A stretch of 64,000 bases of DNA. Origin: Methanogenium sp. S4BF. Lineage in GTDB: Archaea; Halobacteriota; Methanomicrobia; Methanomicrobiales; Methanomicrobiaceae. Below are positions 8,540 to 17,314 of the stretch, one piece after another; the stretch's first letter is position 1, and every line of letters starts with the position of its first letter. The position numbers and the translations under genes were made by a program. The notes below the pieces were generated by a model. It was not told the origin of the DNA and searched no databases. It saw nothing but the letters and a program-made list of their open reading frames with translations. The stretch spans positions 124,001-188,000 of the forward strand of contig NZ_CP091277.1 in assembly GCF_029633965.1 (NCBI RefSeq). Reading direction: 5' to 3'.

Positions 8540-9484
8540 TTAGACGATAATTTTCGTCTCTGAGAACGGTCTGATGTGAATCAGGATATAATCCCGCATA
8601 CGGGATGGAAGAATGCGGGTAATGTCGCCAATCCTGACGCCGTTTTCAATCTCTATTGCTGCAATTGCGTCTGCATACGTGTCATACGGCAGTTTAACAC
8701 GCAGTGCGCGTATCTGAACGGTTATTGGTGTCGGATGGGTAGACCGCTCGGTAATTTCCATTGCATCATCCAGCACGGTCATCAGACGTGCAGGATTTAC
8801 CGACAGCGGATCTTTTGCCACCTCTTCCCGCTTCCGGGAAAGAACCGTGGATACCTCGTCAACCAGTGCATCAAGACGGTCGATTTCCCCTTCCTGCCGT
8901 TTCATCCGGTGGCCGATTCTCCCGATACCTCCGACATATCCATCAACTGGAGGGTCGATGATCCGCTGCAGGGCCTCTGTAGACGGCCTTCCGGTAAGAA
9001 TGATGGGCACCGTAATACCCCTGCGCAGAGCAGGCATCTTGTACTCAATGCAGGATTCAAAGTTCCCGAGCATAAATACCGCACAGTCGTGCTCATTGAT
9101 AATGTCCCGCTCTTCAATATTGAGGTTTGCAATGCGTTTGCCAAAGCCGCGTGCAAGCCCGATCATATTGGTCTTCGCCCCGGCGCTTCTGAGATACTCT
9201 GCCACGTCACATGAGGTGTGGGGCAAGTGGTGTATCTCAAGGCTGGGGCTGACGACGGCAATCTCGGTACCGACAAGGGGGGCCTCAATTACGATCCCAG
9301 CCAGAGGACGACTTATTGTTCGTATCAGTTCGATGTCATCCTTTGGCACAAGGGACTGAAGGACAACTTCCTGGGCAATCATATGTTTCTGGACAATATA
9401 TCCCCCGAGATCGTCGATCAGGTCAATAACGATGTCATGGCGGTATACTCCTCCTTTGTATGTAATAGGGACAAGGACGGTCAT
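8540..9484 (-). CDS. mmp7: Methanogenesis marker protein 7
   Basis: A 314-residue methanogen-specific protein, last gene of the MCR activation operon. Mmp7 homologues have been found in the ATP-dependent complex that reduces the F430 nickel of MCR, where marker proteins contribute iron-sulfur cofactors. Visible features are the N-terminus MTVLVPITYKGGVYRHD, cysteines in HTSCDVAEYL, EHDCAVFMLGNFESCIEY, and the Gly-rich DGYVGGIGRIGHR. Its ATG overlaps the TGA of mmp17 (ATGA at 9481-9484), implying coupled translation. Recognition is by overall sequence; residue functions are not assigned. Confidence 0.88.
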   Translation of the reverse strand: MTVLVPITYKGGVYRHDIVIDLIDDLGGYIVQKHMIAQEVVLQSLVPKDDIELIRTISRPLAGIVIEAPLVGTEIAVVSPSLEIHHLPHTSCDVAEYLRSAGAKTNMIGLARGFGKRIANLNIEERDIINEHDCAVFMLGNFESCIEYKMPALRRGITVPIILTGRPSTEALQRIIDPPVDGYVGGIGRIGHRMKRQEGEIDRLDALVDEVSTVLSRKREEVAKDPLSVNPARLMTVLDDAMEITERSTHPTPITVQIRALRVKLPYDTYADAIAAIEIENGVRIGDITRILPSRMRDYILIHIRPFSETKIIV

Positions 9485-10065
9485 GCATTTACTCCGATAC
9501 GGGCAAATTTCTCTTTCAGAAGTGCCTCAATCTCCTCTTGATCCAGCGTGTTTTCACTTGCCACATAACTGAAGATTCCTTCACCTATCGACTGGCGCCT
9601 GACTTTGAACCCTTCCGGCGCAATCCACTGCAATGCATAGATGATATCATGGAACATTCCTTCACTGGGGTCCACAACCACCATGTCCTCAATCTCCCGT
9701 GGGTTCAGACCCGGCACAAGAATATTAACGGTAAACCGGTCCGGCTGAGTGATGAGGTCCCTTCCGTACCGGTCCCAGAGGATGGAAAGCATCGGTGAAA
9801 GGTACGTCTCAGTACCGATATCCAGCACCACCCCGGTCTCCGTTCCAAGGGCGCTTGCAAAATCACGAATATGCACCAGCCCCGGCATCTGCTTTATGAC
9901 CCCGACTGCAAGGAACAGCGGTATCTCCGGATCAATATAGATGTGAAGCCTTCCGATGGACTGATTCAGGTTGAGATCTGAGAGAATATTGTCCGCAATC
10001 TGGCTGTATGTCTCTGCACCTGCCTGCTCGACACACTCCACCTCAAAATACTCAAGACCTTTCAT
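9481..10065 (-). CDS. mmp17: Methanogenesis marker protein 17
   Basis: A 194-residue methanogen-specific protein expected to act with Mmp3 and Mmp7 in the MCR activation complex. Recognisable segments include LHIYIDPEIPLFLAVGVI, VVLDIGTETYLSPML and the acidic C-terminus ENTLDQEEIEALL. I take ATG at 10065 as the start: GGAGAAG lies 11 nt upstream, whereas the GTG at 10074 would sit too close to that site. The gene begins 5 bp after the end of mmp15 and ends in an ATGA overlap with mmp7. Confidence 0.87.
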   Translation of the reverse strand: MKGLEYFEVECVEQAGAETYSQIADNILSDLNLNQSIGRLHIYIDPEIPLFLAVGVIKQMPGLVHIRDFASALGTETGVVLDIGTETYLSPMLSILWDRYGRDLITQPDRFTVNILVPGLNPREIEDMVVVDPSEGMFHDIIYALQWIAPEGFKVRRQSIGEGIFSYVASENTLDQEEIEALLKEKFARIGVNA

Positions 10066-10070
10066 GGCAG

Positions 10071-11312
10071 TCACTTCTCCTCAATAAACCCGGATGCAAG
10101 GAGGGCCGACCCGACAGCCCCGATATACTGTGAATGGTGCGGGACAAGGATGTTGGTCTGAAGCAGCTCTCCCATCTCATGAACCAGCCCCTCAATGAGT
10201 GATGTGCCGCCGACCATGATGACCGGCTCTTTAATATCGACTTCCTGAAGCTGCTGCTCAAAGACCTGTTCTGCCACACTCCGGCATGCTGCTGCGGCCA
10301 CATCTTCTTTCGAATTGCCTTCAGCCAGTGCATTCACAAGACTCTGGGTGCCAAAGACGATACAGTAACTGTTCATGGGCACGGTCTTTGAGATCCCTTT
10401 CATTGCAATCTGGCCCAGATCAGTGATGTCGACGCCGATTCGTTTGGCCGTCATCTCCAGGAACCGTCCGGACGCACCGGCACAGATGCCGCCCATGGTG
10501 AACGTGCCGGGGATGCCGTCCTGGACGGAAATCGCCTTGTTGTCCATTCCACCGATGTCGATCACCGTTGCCTCACCGCGCTGCCGGTCAGCCAGATATA
10601 CCGCACCTTTCGAATTGACCGTCAGCTCTTCCTGAATGAGGTCGGCTCCCAGTTTTTTCCCGATGAGATACCTGCCGTATCCGGTGGTGCCAAGAGCTTC
10701 AATATCCGCCATTTCAAGGCCGGCCTCCTTCAGGGCGGCTTCAATGACCCCATTGGCACTATCCATCACTTCTGTGGTGGGCATCCAGCCGGTGCCGATG
10801 ATCTTATTATCCTGCATAATGACTGCTTTTGTTGTTGCCGACCCCGAATCGATGCCCATCGTTGTTCCTGTCTGCACCTCGCGGGCGAGAAGTGCTCTCC
10901 TTCGTGCGATGGTGGTGAGTGCCTCCATCCGGGTGAGGAGTGTCCCTGAGGTAGTCCGTTCGGTAAAGGAATAACTCACAACCGGGAGATCAGAGTGTTC
11001 ATGGATATAGCGCCGCAGTTCATTCCGGACGATAGCTGCCTCCGCACAGCGGAAACAGGTGGCAATAAAGACTGCATCAGCCTCTACTTTTCCCTCAACC
11101 AGGGCCATCGCACGGGCGATGGCGAGTTTCAAATCCCCGGAGCGGGCTTCAAGACCGAATGCATCATAGGACCGGCGGATGTCGGCGAGTGTCACATCCG
11201 GGAAGAACATCTCGGCATTGACTGCCGCAGCAGCATCATAGATCTCTTTTTGGACGCCGCTGTGTTCGGGCCCGCAGGAGAGCTGTGCAACACGGACCGG
11301 CTGCTCACTCAT
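10071..11312 (-). CDS. mmp15: Methanogenesis marker protein 15 (BadF/HgdC-type ATPase)
   Basis: A 413-residue ATPase of the BadF/BadG/HgdC activator family, which uses ATP hydrolysis to drive low-potential electron transfer. The C-terminal two thirds show the ASKHA phosphate loop [35 protein letters not shown], the cysteine motif [13 protein letters not shown] (equivalent to the [4Fe-4S] ligand Cys of HgdC) and a second Cys in [10 protein letters not shown]. An added N-terminal domain has Cys residues ([19 protein letters not shown]). Start ATG at 11312 has a GGTGA site and overlaps mmp5 by 8 bp. Its association with MCR activation is inferred from the operon. Confidence 0.88.
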   Translation of the reverse strand: MSEQPVRVAQLSCGPEHSGVQKEIYDAAAAVNAEMFFPDVTLADIRRSYDAFGLEARSGDLKLAIARAMALVEGKVEADAVFIATCFRCAEAAIVRNELRRYIHEHSDLPVVSYSFTERTTSGTLLTRMEALTTIARRRALLAREVQTGTTMGIDSGSATTKAVIMQDNKIIGTGWMPTTEVMDSANGVIEAALKEAGLEMADIEALGTTGYGRYLIGKKLGADLIQEELTVNSKGAVYLADRQRGEATVIDIGGMDNKAISVQDGIPGTFTMGGICAGASGRFLEMTAKRIGVDITDLGQIAMKGISKTVPMNSYCIVFGTQSLVNALAEGNSKEDVAAAACRSVAEQVFEQQLQEVDIKEPVIMVGGTSLIEGLVHEMGELLQTNILVPHHSQYIGAVGSALLASGFIEEK

Positions 11313-11760
11313 CGCTCTCACCTTCAAGTCCTGTGAGGAACTCTTTGATCTGGGTTACAAATGCGACTCCTTCATCATCCGTTTGCGGATATTTGATGTC
11401 GAGTACAGGCATCCCTTTTCGCTGGCGCACCATGAACATCACCAGTTCATTTGTGCGGGCGCATCCCATGCACCCGAATGAGAGGTCTGCATCATTGATG
11501 ATTATCGCAGCATCAGCCTCTTCAATCATCGGCCCGTAGAGGGACATTCTCCCCCTGACGCCGCAGGGCACCTCAACCGCGGCGTATTTCAGGCCCTTCT
11601 TCGGGTCTTCCGGTGTCATCTGCAGGGGAGGTGAGTCCAGGCTTGCAGTCTGGATTCGTTCCCGGATTCCGGTCGCTGCCCCCAGTGCCTCATGGCCCCA
11701 TCTCTCAACCATATCTGAGAGCACAAGGCTCGTTGCAGGGAAAATAAACACTTTTGCCAT
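11305..11760 (-). CDS. mmp5: Methanogenesis marker protein 5
   Basis: A small methanogen-restricted protein of 151 residues, function unproven. It carries a central [12 protein letters not shown] segment and [15 protein letters not shown], whose cysteines could bind a metal cluster. ATG at 11760 ([14 protein letters not shown]) is chosen because it lies 4 bp after the mmp6 stop; an upstream frame to 11793 would lie within mmp6. Its 3' end overlaps mmp15 by 8 bp. Confidence 0.86.
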   Translation of the reverse strand: MAKVFIFPATSLVLSDMVERWGHEALGAATGIRERIQTASLDSPPLQMTPEDPKKGLKYAAVEVPCGVRGRMSLYGPMIEEADAAIIINDADLSFGCMGCARTNELVMFMVRQRKGMPVLDIKYPQTDDEGVAFVTQIKEFLTGLEGESDE

Positions 11761-11764
11761 TCTG

Positions 11765-12229
11765 TTATGCCTCCTCGTTTTTGATGATCTCAACTAATCT
11801 GTTCAGGGGTACCTTTCCTTCATCCAGTTTCTTCTTCCCTAATCGCTTCACCGGTGGTGTGTTCTTCTCCAGTTCCTCAAGGCCATGTGAGATGAACCGT
11901 AAGAGTCCGTTCTCAAATTCATGGCCGTAATATCCCGGCCGTGCGCCGCCCAGGTTTGCACGGCACCGGCGTGGATCACCGGGAGGAAACCCACGGTCTT
12001 TGACAAAGATATGGGCCGGATCAACCGTACGCAGCTCAGTGATAAGTTTCTTCACTTTTTCAGGATCACCTGTCACCTGCAGTCCGAAACAGGTCTCTTT
12101 GATCATCAGCCCGTCTGAGATTTCATATGCACGTATGGCAAGTGTTTGTGGTGTGACGTCAGGTGAATCAATGAAGACGTACTTGGTAATTGTGCCCACA
12201 TATGTGGGAATATATTCCTTTGTGCTCAT
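11765..12229 (-). CDS. mmp6: Methanogenesis marker protein 6
   Basis: A 154-residue methanogen-specific protein, function unproven. Recognisable by TKYVFIDSPDVTP, LMIKETCFGLQVTG and the Gly/Arg-rich FPPGDPRRCRANLGG. A GAGGTGA ribosome site precedes the ATG at 12229, which overlaps the mmp3 stop (ATGA at 12226-12229). The fixed mmp3-mmp6-mmp5 order and overlaps indicate that it is made in step with the MCR activation components. Confidence 0.86.
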   Translation of the reverse strand: MSTKEYIPTYVGTITKYVFIDSPDVTPQTLAIRAYEISDGLMIKETCFGLQVTGDPEKVKKLITELRTVDPAHIFVKDRGFPPGDPRRCRANLGGARPGYYGHEFENGLLRFISHGLEELEKNTPPVKRLGKKKLDEGKVPLNRLVEIIKNEEA

Positions 12230-13782
12230 CGTGTCACCTCTCTGATATAGACGATGCTTCCTTCCTTCAGGGCGGGCAGTTTCTCCGGTTCACAGACACG
12301 CCCGATGATATTTGTCCCTTCAAAGGGTTCTGATGTGGGGCCGAATTCACTGTTTTCCGTTGTTCTGCAGCCGATGAGACCCGCGCTCTTTCGGGAGTCG
12401 TTGGTGATGGCAAGCATATTTGCAGGCACGCTTCCTTCCGGTGTATTTTCTTTATTGATATTCGTACCTTTTTTAATTCGCGGCTGGAAAAGTGATACGT
12501 CCTCAAAATGCATGATCAGTGGCATTTCACCGATTTCATGCCACCTGAGGCCGGTTACCGAACGGAATATGTAGCAGCTCAGTGGTGCTTTGTCGTCAAA
12601 GAGTTCAACCGAGATGACCTGAGTGGCCGGAATTGTGGTAACAGAGACCTCATTTCCTGCAAGAACTTCCAGAGTGGTTTCCGGTGCCTGTGAAATGACA
12701 ATCCGTTCACCGGTTTCATCATCGGTATTCAGGGTGATGCCCCGGTTTTCTGCAACCGCTTTCGCATCCGAGAGGGCCATGCCACGGATGTCAAACTGTC
12801 CCGGTTCCACGGTAAAGAGAAAGGTCTCGCCGTGGCCCGCGATATGTGCCAGTTCGATGCCGTGCTCCACACTGCCGACGGCCGTATGATTCGGGCTTCC
12901 GGCTATGTCATCCGTATAGATGAATACTGAACCCCGGTTTCTTCCGCTGACCCGCGTTGTTATCGTACCTTCAAACCGGGAGTGCGGCTCCCCTTCGTAG
13001 AATACCTCACTCTCACGCATACGATCATCACGGACGTGGGTGCTTGCATCCAGTGAAACATGGTATCGGCCGGTTCTGTATGTCAGGAGCAGGTGTTCCA
13101 CACTCTGTGCCCGTGTGGTGTCGATTTCCCCGTTCCGGTATCCTGCAGCACGTGCACGGACGCAGGTGATAATACTCATGCCATCTTCAAGGACAACATC
13201 CCGGGCTGTTGTTGTGAAGGCATTTGATGTGTCTGCACTCTGGACGATTCGTTCCATTGACGTAATCGCATCTTTTGGTTTCCATTCCTCCAGCACCGAC
13301 ATTCCTGAGACAATTCTGCCAATGATGCCCCCTCCGCCTGCGGCGCCGTGGTCAGCGATGTGGGGTGCCTTTGAAAAGAGCAGGTATGATTGTCCGGGGT
13401 CATATCCCCCACATCCGAGGATCACATCCCCACGGTCATAGCGGTGGGGGGACCGTTCCGGTATATAATTCGTAGGAAACGGGCCAAATGATGCTGCCTG
13501 CCGGTCAGCCCATTTTAGTATCATTATCTCTGGATGTGTTCCGGTATCAGGGGCACCCGCAGAGATGATTTTCTGTAAAATAGATGGTATGTCATCGTTC
13601 ATTTCGATGACTATCTCTCCTGCGGTCGTTGTAACACGAATATTGCGTGTGGCTGCAGATGTGGTGTCCGCCGGGCGGATCACCGCAACACTACACTCAG
13701 TGGGATGCCCGGGGATGAGATCCCCGAGCAGTGTTCCTTCCGGTACCTCCAGCCTCTCGCCATCGAGGCGGATCTCTGTCAT
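12226..13782 (-). CDS. mmp3: Methanogenesis marker protein 3
   Basis: A 518-residue component of the MCR activation machinery. The N-terminus (MTEIRLDGERLEVPEGT) looks like a small ubiquitin/ThiS-like fold. Further on are Gly-rich VILGCGGYDPGQSY and GAAGGGGIIGRIVSG, then a segment IEMNDD..., and two stretches (VSVTTIPATQVISVELFDD and NIIGRV) that recall cyclophilin-like folds; the last comparison is tentative. The start is the ATG at 13782 with GGAG nine bases upstream, rather than the GTG at 13797 that directly follows the atwA stop. Second gene of the operon. Confidence 0.87.
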   Translation of the reverse strand: MTEIRLDGERLEVPEGTLLGDLIPGHPTECSVAVIRPADTTSAATRNIRVTTTAGEIVIEMNDDIPSILQKIISAGAPDTGTHPEIMILKWADRQAASFGPFPTNYIPERSPHRYDRGDVILGCGGYDPGQSYLLFSKAPHIADHGAAGGGGIIGRIVSGMSVLEEWKPKDAITSMERIVQSADTSNAFTTTARDVVLEDGMSIITCVRARAAGYRNGEIDTTRAQSVEHLLLTYRTGRYHVSLDASTHVRDDRMRESEVFYEGEPHSRFEGTITTRVSGRNRGSVFIYTDDIAGSPNHTAVGSVEHGIELAHIAGHGETFLFTVEPGQFDIRGMALSDAKAVAENRGITLNTDDETGERIVISQAPETTLEVLAGNEVSVTTIPATQVISVELFDDKAPLSCYIFRSVTGLRWHEIGEMPLIMHFEDVSLFQPRIKKGTNINKENTPEGSVPANMLAITNDSRKSAGLIGCRTTENSEFGPTSEPFEGTNIIGRVCEPEKLPALKEGSIVYIREVTR

Positions 13783-13797
13783 TGTATAGTACTCCAC

Positions 13798-15402
13798 TTA
13801 GACGGTTGTCATAATTTGCCGCTCTTTATCTGAGAGTTCCTGGAGCACCTCAGCAGTCGGTCCGATCTTGACGATCTTTCCGCCTCGCATGAGAATGCAC
13901 CTGTCACAGATATCGCGTACAAATTCCATGTCGTGGGAGACTACAATAAATGTTTCATCTGTTTCTTCACGGGCCGTCACAATTGAGTGTTTTACATCGA
14001 TCTTGGTGATTGGGTCCATGGTTCCGGTCGGTTCATCGAGAATGACGATTCTTGGCTCCTTGATAAGAACCTGAGCAAGGGCAACACGGTGCTTTTCACC
14101 TTCGGAAAGCTGTCCCGGACGACGGTTGAGAATCCCTTTTGCCTTATCTTCCGTAAATCCGGCCATCTTCAGCGTGATGATTGCCTTGCGCATTGCCAGT
14201 TCCTTGGGGAATTCAAGACCGATGGAATCGGTCAGGTTGTCCAGAACGCTCCGGTGAGGATAGAGATCATATTCCTGGTGGAGAAGGCCGATGTATTTTT
14301 TCGCCCGGCCACGCTTTTCGATACCGGGCTTGGTCATGTCGATGCATTCATCACCGATGCGGATATTCATTTCCCCGTCTGTCGGTTCGATAATGCCTGC
14401 AATCATCTTGGAAAGGGTTGTTTTCCCTGCACCGGATGTTCCGATAATACCGAAGATTTCCCGTTCTGCGACCGTAAATGAGACTCCGTCAACGGCCTTG
14501 ATCATACCTCTGTCAACTGAGAGATACCGTTTGGAAACATCGCGTGCCCGGAGTATCTGTTCTCCAAGTTGAGTCGCTCTGTAACCACTGTCCTCATGAG
14601 CATTTTCCATAAAGGTGCTGATGATCCGGGCAGGCTCACCAATGGCTTTTATCTCGCCTTCTTCCAGCAGCAGTGCACGATTACATGTATCGACAATTAC
14701 CTCCGGAAAGTGTGAGGATACGACCATTGCCATATTGTTATTGACTGCTGAATTGTGCAGCATCTTATGGACAATGGATGCAATACGGGGGTCAAGCGTT
14801 CCTGTCGGTTCATCAGCACAGAGGAGGAATGGATCCTTGGCAAGCTGGCGGGCAAGCACAACACGCTGTTTCTCTCCACCGGAGAGATCACGTGCGATAT
14901 GCATCATCCGGTGGGACAGTCGCACCTCATCCAGAAGATCTGCAGCACGGTTGACTGCCTTTTCACCCGGATATCCGATATCTGAGAGTGCATGAAGAAC
15001 ATTCTCGATAACGCGGTCATCACCGTACAGCGCAAATGTCCGCTGGAACATGATGGCAGTCCGGACCATAATGCTGCGTTTCTTCTGTTTGTTTTCATCT
15101 GCCCATAAATCGATGTCCTCAGCGACCATCTCTCCGCCGCATTTTGCGCATGTGCTGCCCTCTTTGCTTCTAAGGTCAACATATCCGCACTTGCTGCAGG
15201 TCGATATATGGTAGATAATTTTGCCCGTTGTTGGAGGCGTATCCACACCACGGATGAGATGCATCAGCACCGTCTTCCCGGCACCGCTTCGTCCGATGAT
15301 GCCGAGGATCTCACCCTCTGCTAATTGAAAATTGATATTGTTGAGGACGGTATTCCCATCAAACTTCATGGACAGGTCTTCAACTGTTAGTAGAGGCACC
15401 AT
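13798..15402 (-). CDS. atwA: MCR activation ATPase, component A2
   Basis: ATP-binding component A2 that energises reductive activation of methyl-CoM reductase. It is a soluble double-ABC ATPase of 534 residues: Walker A GRSGAGKT (37-44), signature LSGGEKQ (173-179) and DEPTGTLDP in the first half, then GTSGAGKT (321-328), signature LSEGEKH and DEPTGTMDP in the second. A zinc-ribbon-like insert with CxxC pairs (Cys69/72 and Cys85/88) interrupts the first ABC domain, as in known A2 proteins. No membrane segment is present. It is first in the operon; a TTTTAAAC TATA-like box lies about 35 bp upstream. Confidence 0.94.
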   Translation of the reverse strand: MVPLLTVEDLSMKFDGNTVLNNINFQLAEGEILGIIGRSGAGKTVLMHLIRGVDTPPTTGKIIYHISTCSKCGYVDLRSKEGSTCAKCGGEMVAEDIDLWADENKQKKRSIMVRTAIMFQRTFALYGDDRVIENVLHALSDIGYPGEKAVNRAADLLDEVRLSHRMMHIARDLSGGEKQRVVLARQLAKDPFLLCADEPTGTLDPRIASIVHKMLHNSAVNNNMAMVVSSHFPEVIVDTCNRALLLEEGEIKAIGEPARIISTFMENAHEDSGYRATQLGEQILRARDVSKRYLSVDRGMIKAVDGVSFTVAEREIFGIIGTSGAGKTTLSKMIAGIIEPTDGEMNIRIGDECIDMTKPGIEKRGRAKKYIGLLHQEYDLYPHRSVLDNLTDSIGLEFPKELAMRKAIITLKMAGFTEDKAKGILNRRPGQLSEGEKHRVALAQVLIKEPRIVILDEPTGTMDPITKIDVKHSIVTAREETDETFIVVSHDMEFVRDICDRCILMRGGKIVKIGPTAEVLQELSDKERQIMTTV

Positions 15403-15432
15403 AATTTCCGTTCACAGTATCATTTTGCGGTG

Positions 15433-15440
15433 GTTTAAAA
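15433..15440 (-). promoter_or_regulatory. Putative TATA box of the MCR activation operon
   Basis: On the minus strand TTTTAAAC (15440 to 15433) lies about 31-38 bp before the atwA ATG, giving a predicted start site only a few bases upstream of the codon. No other AT core in the 81-bp gap is as well placed. Confidence 0.5.
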
Positions 15441-15483
15441 GTTATTATTCTATCATAATTTTGCGCATAGGTGTAATTAATTA

Positions 15484-16287
15484 TTAGAGATTGTCAATAA
15501 TATGCACAACTTCATACACGGATGTGATGGTGAAGTCTGCAGCTTTCATCAGGGGTTCAGGTTTTTTTCTGTTCTGCTGGAGTGAAAGAATTGCATAATC
15601 CGCCTTTTTCATGGCCCGTAAATCATTAATTCCGTCTCCTACCATCACTACGGTGTCATACTGCCGTTTTAGGTCTTCAACCACCTGTTCTTTAATCGCG
15701 GGGGTGGCAACACCATGCGTATTGTCCTGCGGCACGCCGAGGTAGTCGGCCATCTTCATCAGCTTTTTTGTCCGGTCGCCGGAAGCGATGTATGTGGCAA
15801 TACCCCGTGCCTGCAGGTCATGGATTGTCTCACGCGCACGTGAAAACGGTCGTCCACCTGCCGTAATTACATATTCAATGCCTCCCAGATTGCCATTTAG
15901 CATCACTCCCGAGTTGAGTGCAACCACGGCCTCTTTTTTGCATGCAGCCCAGACAGTCCGTATGCACCCCTGCAGGTCGCCTATTGTTGCATGGGTGTCA
16001 TTGTACAGGAGATCGCGGATATAATCGGCAGTGACCGCCTTGCAGGTGCAGGAGATGCCAAAATCGATGCTGTTCTCACTCAGGTACCCGGAGAGCAGGC
16101 GTGTGGGATCCTCATTGATAATCTCGCGTGAATGGAGATAGAGCAGAATCAGTGCGCGTTCTTTGCAGGAGGCGGTAAGTGTAATAGTCTCTACATTCTT
16201 ATGGACAGTGCCGTTCGTGACATCTTTCAGCACCCGGTATGTATGCAGAAGGGTGCCTGCACTGTCAAAGACAACTGCTGTTGTCAT
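15484..16287 (-). CDS. HAD-family phosphatase, P-type-ATPase-like
   Basis: A 267-residue soluble haloacid-dehalogenase-fold protein. Motif I is VFDSAGTLL (Asp8 nucleophile); the second Asp usual in HAD phosphatases is Ala, which resembles the DKTGT arrangement of P-type ATPases. Motif II is ASGDRTKK and motif III/IV MVGDGINDLRAM, almost identical to the P-type ATPase hinge GDGxND. There is no transmembrane region. It may be a stand-alone regulator or a metabolite phosphatase; the substrate is unknown. It faces the R15P isomerase gene across 53 bp. Confidence 0.8.
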   Translation of the reverse strand: MTTAVVFDSAGTLLHTYRVLKDVTNGTVHKNVETITLTASCKERALILLYLHSREIINEDPTRLLSGYLSENSIDFGISCTCKAVTADYIRDLLYNDTHATIGDLQGCIRTVWAACKKEAVVALNSGVMLNGNLGGIEYVITAGGRPFSRARETIHDLQARGIATYIASGDRTKKLMKMADYLGVPQDNTHGVATPAIKEQVVEDLKRQYDTVVMVGDGINDLRAMKKADYAILSLQQNRKKPEPLMKAADFTITSVYEVVHIIDNL

Positions 16288-16340
16288 CTCAGTTCACCCG
16301 CAAACAGTCGCATTAATACTGATTGGTGTAATTGAAGTAA
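16288..16340. promoter_or_regulatory. Shared divergent promoter HAD / R15P isomerase
   Basis: A 53-bp gap with one AT core, CATTAATACT, at 16311-16320, about 21-30 bp from both start codons. It is weaker than the other divergent promoters here, but has the same central position. Confidence 0.4.
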
Positions 16341-17309
16341 ATGAATACGATGGTTCTCACAAAGACTGCTGATGACATCTCCTCAATGCGGGTACGGGGA
16401 GCCGGGCGAATTGCCCGTACGGCTGCCGCCGCCCTTCAGGAGTACGGGGCATCACTTGACTGTAAAACCCTTGCAGCATTCACCGGTGAAATGGAAAAAG
16501 CAGCAGAAATTCTCTGCGGAACGCGTCCGACGGCTGTTTCTCTGCCGAATGCTGTCCGGTATGTGATGCAGGGCGTCCGGAGGGCCGCAACGCTTGAAGA
16601 TGCACAGCGTGCATTAAATGACCGCGCTGCAGAATTTATCCGTGAGTCTTATGCAGCTGTTGAAAAGATTGCAGAAATAGCTGCACGGCAGATTCCTGAT
16701 GACGCTGTTATTATGACGCACTGCAACTCTGAAGCGGCCATTGCCTGTATTGTCCGTGCCCATCAACAGGGCAAGGTGCGAGAGGTATATGCAACGGAAG
16801 TGCGTCCGCGCAATCAGGGATATATTACGATTCAGATGCTCTCCGATGCTGGTATTCCGGTCAACTTTATTGTTGACTCTGCAGCCCGGATGTTTATGCC
16901 GAAGGTTGATCTGGTTATCACAGGAACTGATGCAGTCACTGCAAACGGGGCGGTTGTGAACAAAATAGGGACGTCACAGATTGCACTCTGTGCACATGAA
17001 GCCCGAAAATCGTTTATCGTTGCTGCTGAGACCTATAAATTTGCACCACGCACGATTCTTGGTGAACGAATACCGATTGAATGGCGTCCGGCAGAGGAAG
17101 TGACCGGAAGTGAAAGGAAGCTTCCTGCCCATGTCACGGTGAAAAACCCGGCATTTGACGTAACACCGCCTGCTTATGTGGATCTCATTGTAACAGAGAT
17201 TGGTGCATTTGCCCCTTCGTATGCCCCGGTTGTCATCCGTGATCACCTGGGGTGGGATATCAGTGAATTCCAAAAAGACTATGCATACAGTCACCATTAT
17301 GGAGAATGA
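16341..17309 (+). CDS. Ribose-1,5-bisphosphate isomerase
   Basis: A 322-residue member of the eIF2B alpha/beta/delta-like family that converts ribose-1,5-bisphosphate to ribulose-1,5-bisphosphate. Family features are MTHCNSEAAI (catalytic Cys region), ATEVRPRNQGY, the TGTDAVTANG motif with its catalytic Asp, NKIGT, and the C-terminal DLIVTEIGAF. Immediate linkage to a RuBisCO gene (ATGA overlap at 17306-17309) points to the bisphosphate isomerase rather than a translation factor or methylthioribose-1-phosphate isomerase. The two enzymes would feed AMP-derived pentose or RuBP into 3-phosphoglycerate. Starts at 16341 or 16350 are both possible. Confidence 0.9.
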   Translation: MNTMVLTKTADDISSMRVRGAGRIARTAAAALQEYGASLDCKTLAAFTGEMEKAAEILCGTRPTAVSLPNAVRYVMQGVRRAATLEDAQRALNDRAAEFIRESYAAVEKIAEIAARQIPDDAVIMTHCNSEAAIACIVRAHQQGKVREVYATEVRPRNQGYITIQMLSDAGIPVNFIVDSAARMFMPKVDLVITGTDAVTANGAVVNKIGTSQIALCAHEARKSFIVAAETYKFAPRTILGERIPIEWRPAEEVTGSERKLPAHVTVKNPAFDVTPPAYVDLIVTEIGAFAPSYAPVVIRDHLGWDISEFQKDYAYSHHYGE

Positions 17310-17314
17310 GAGAG

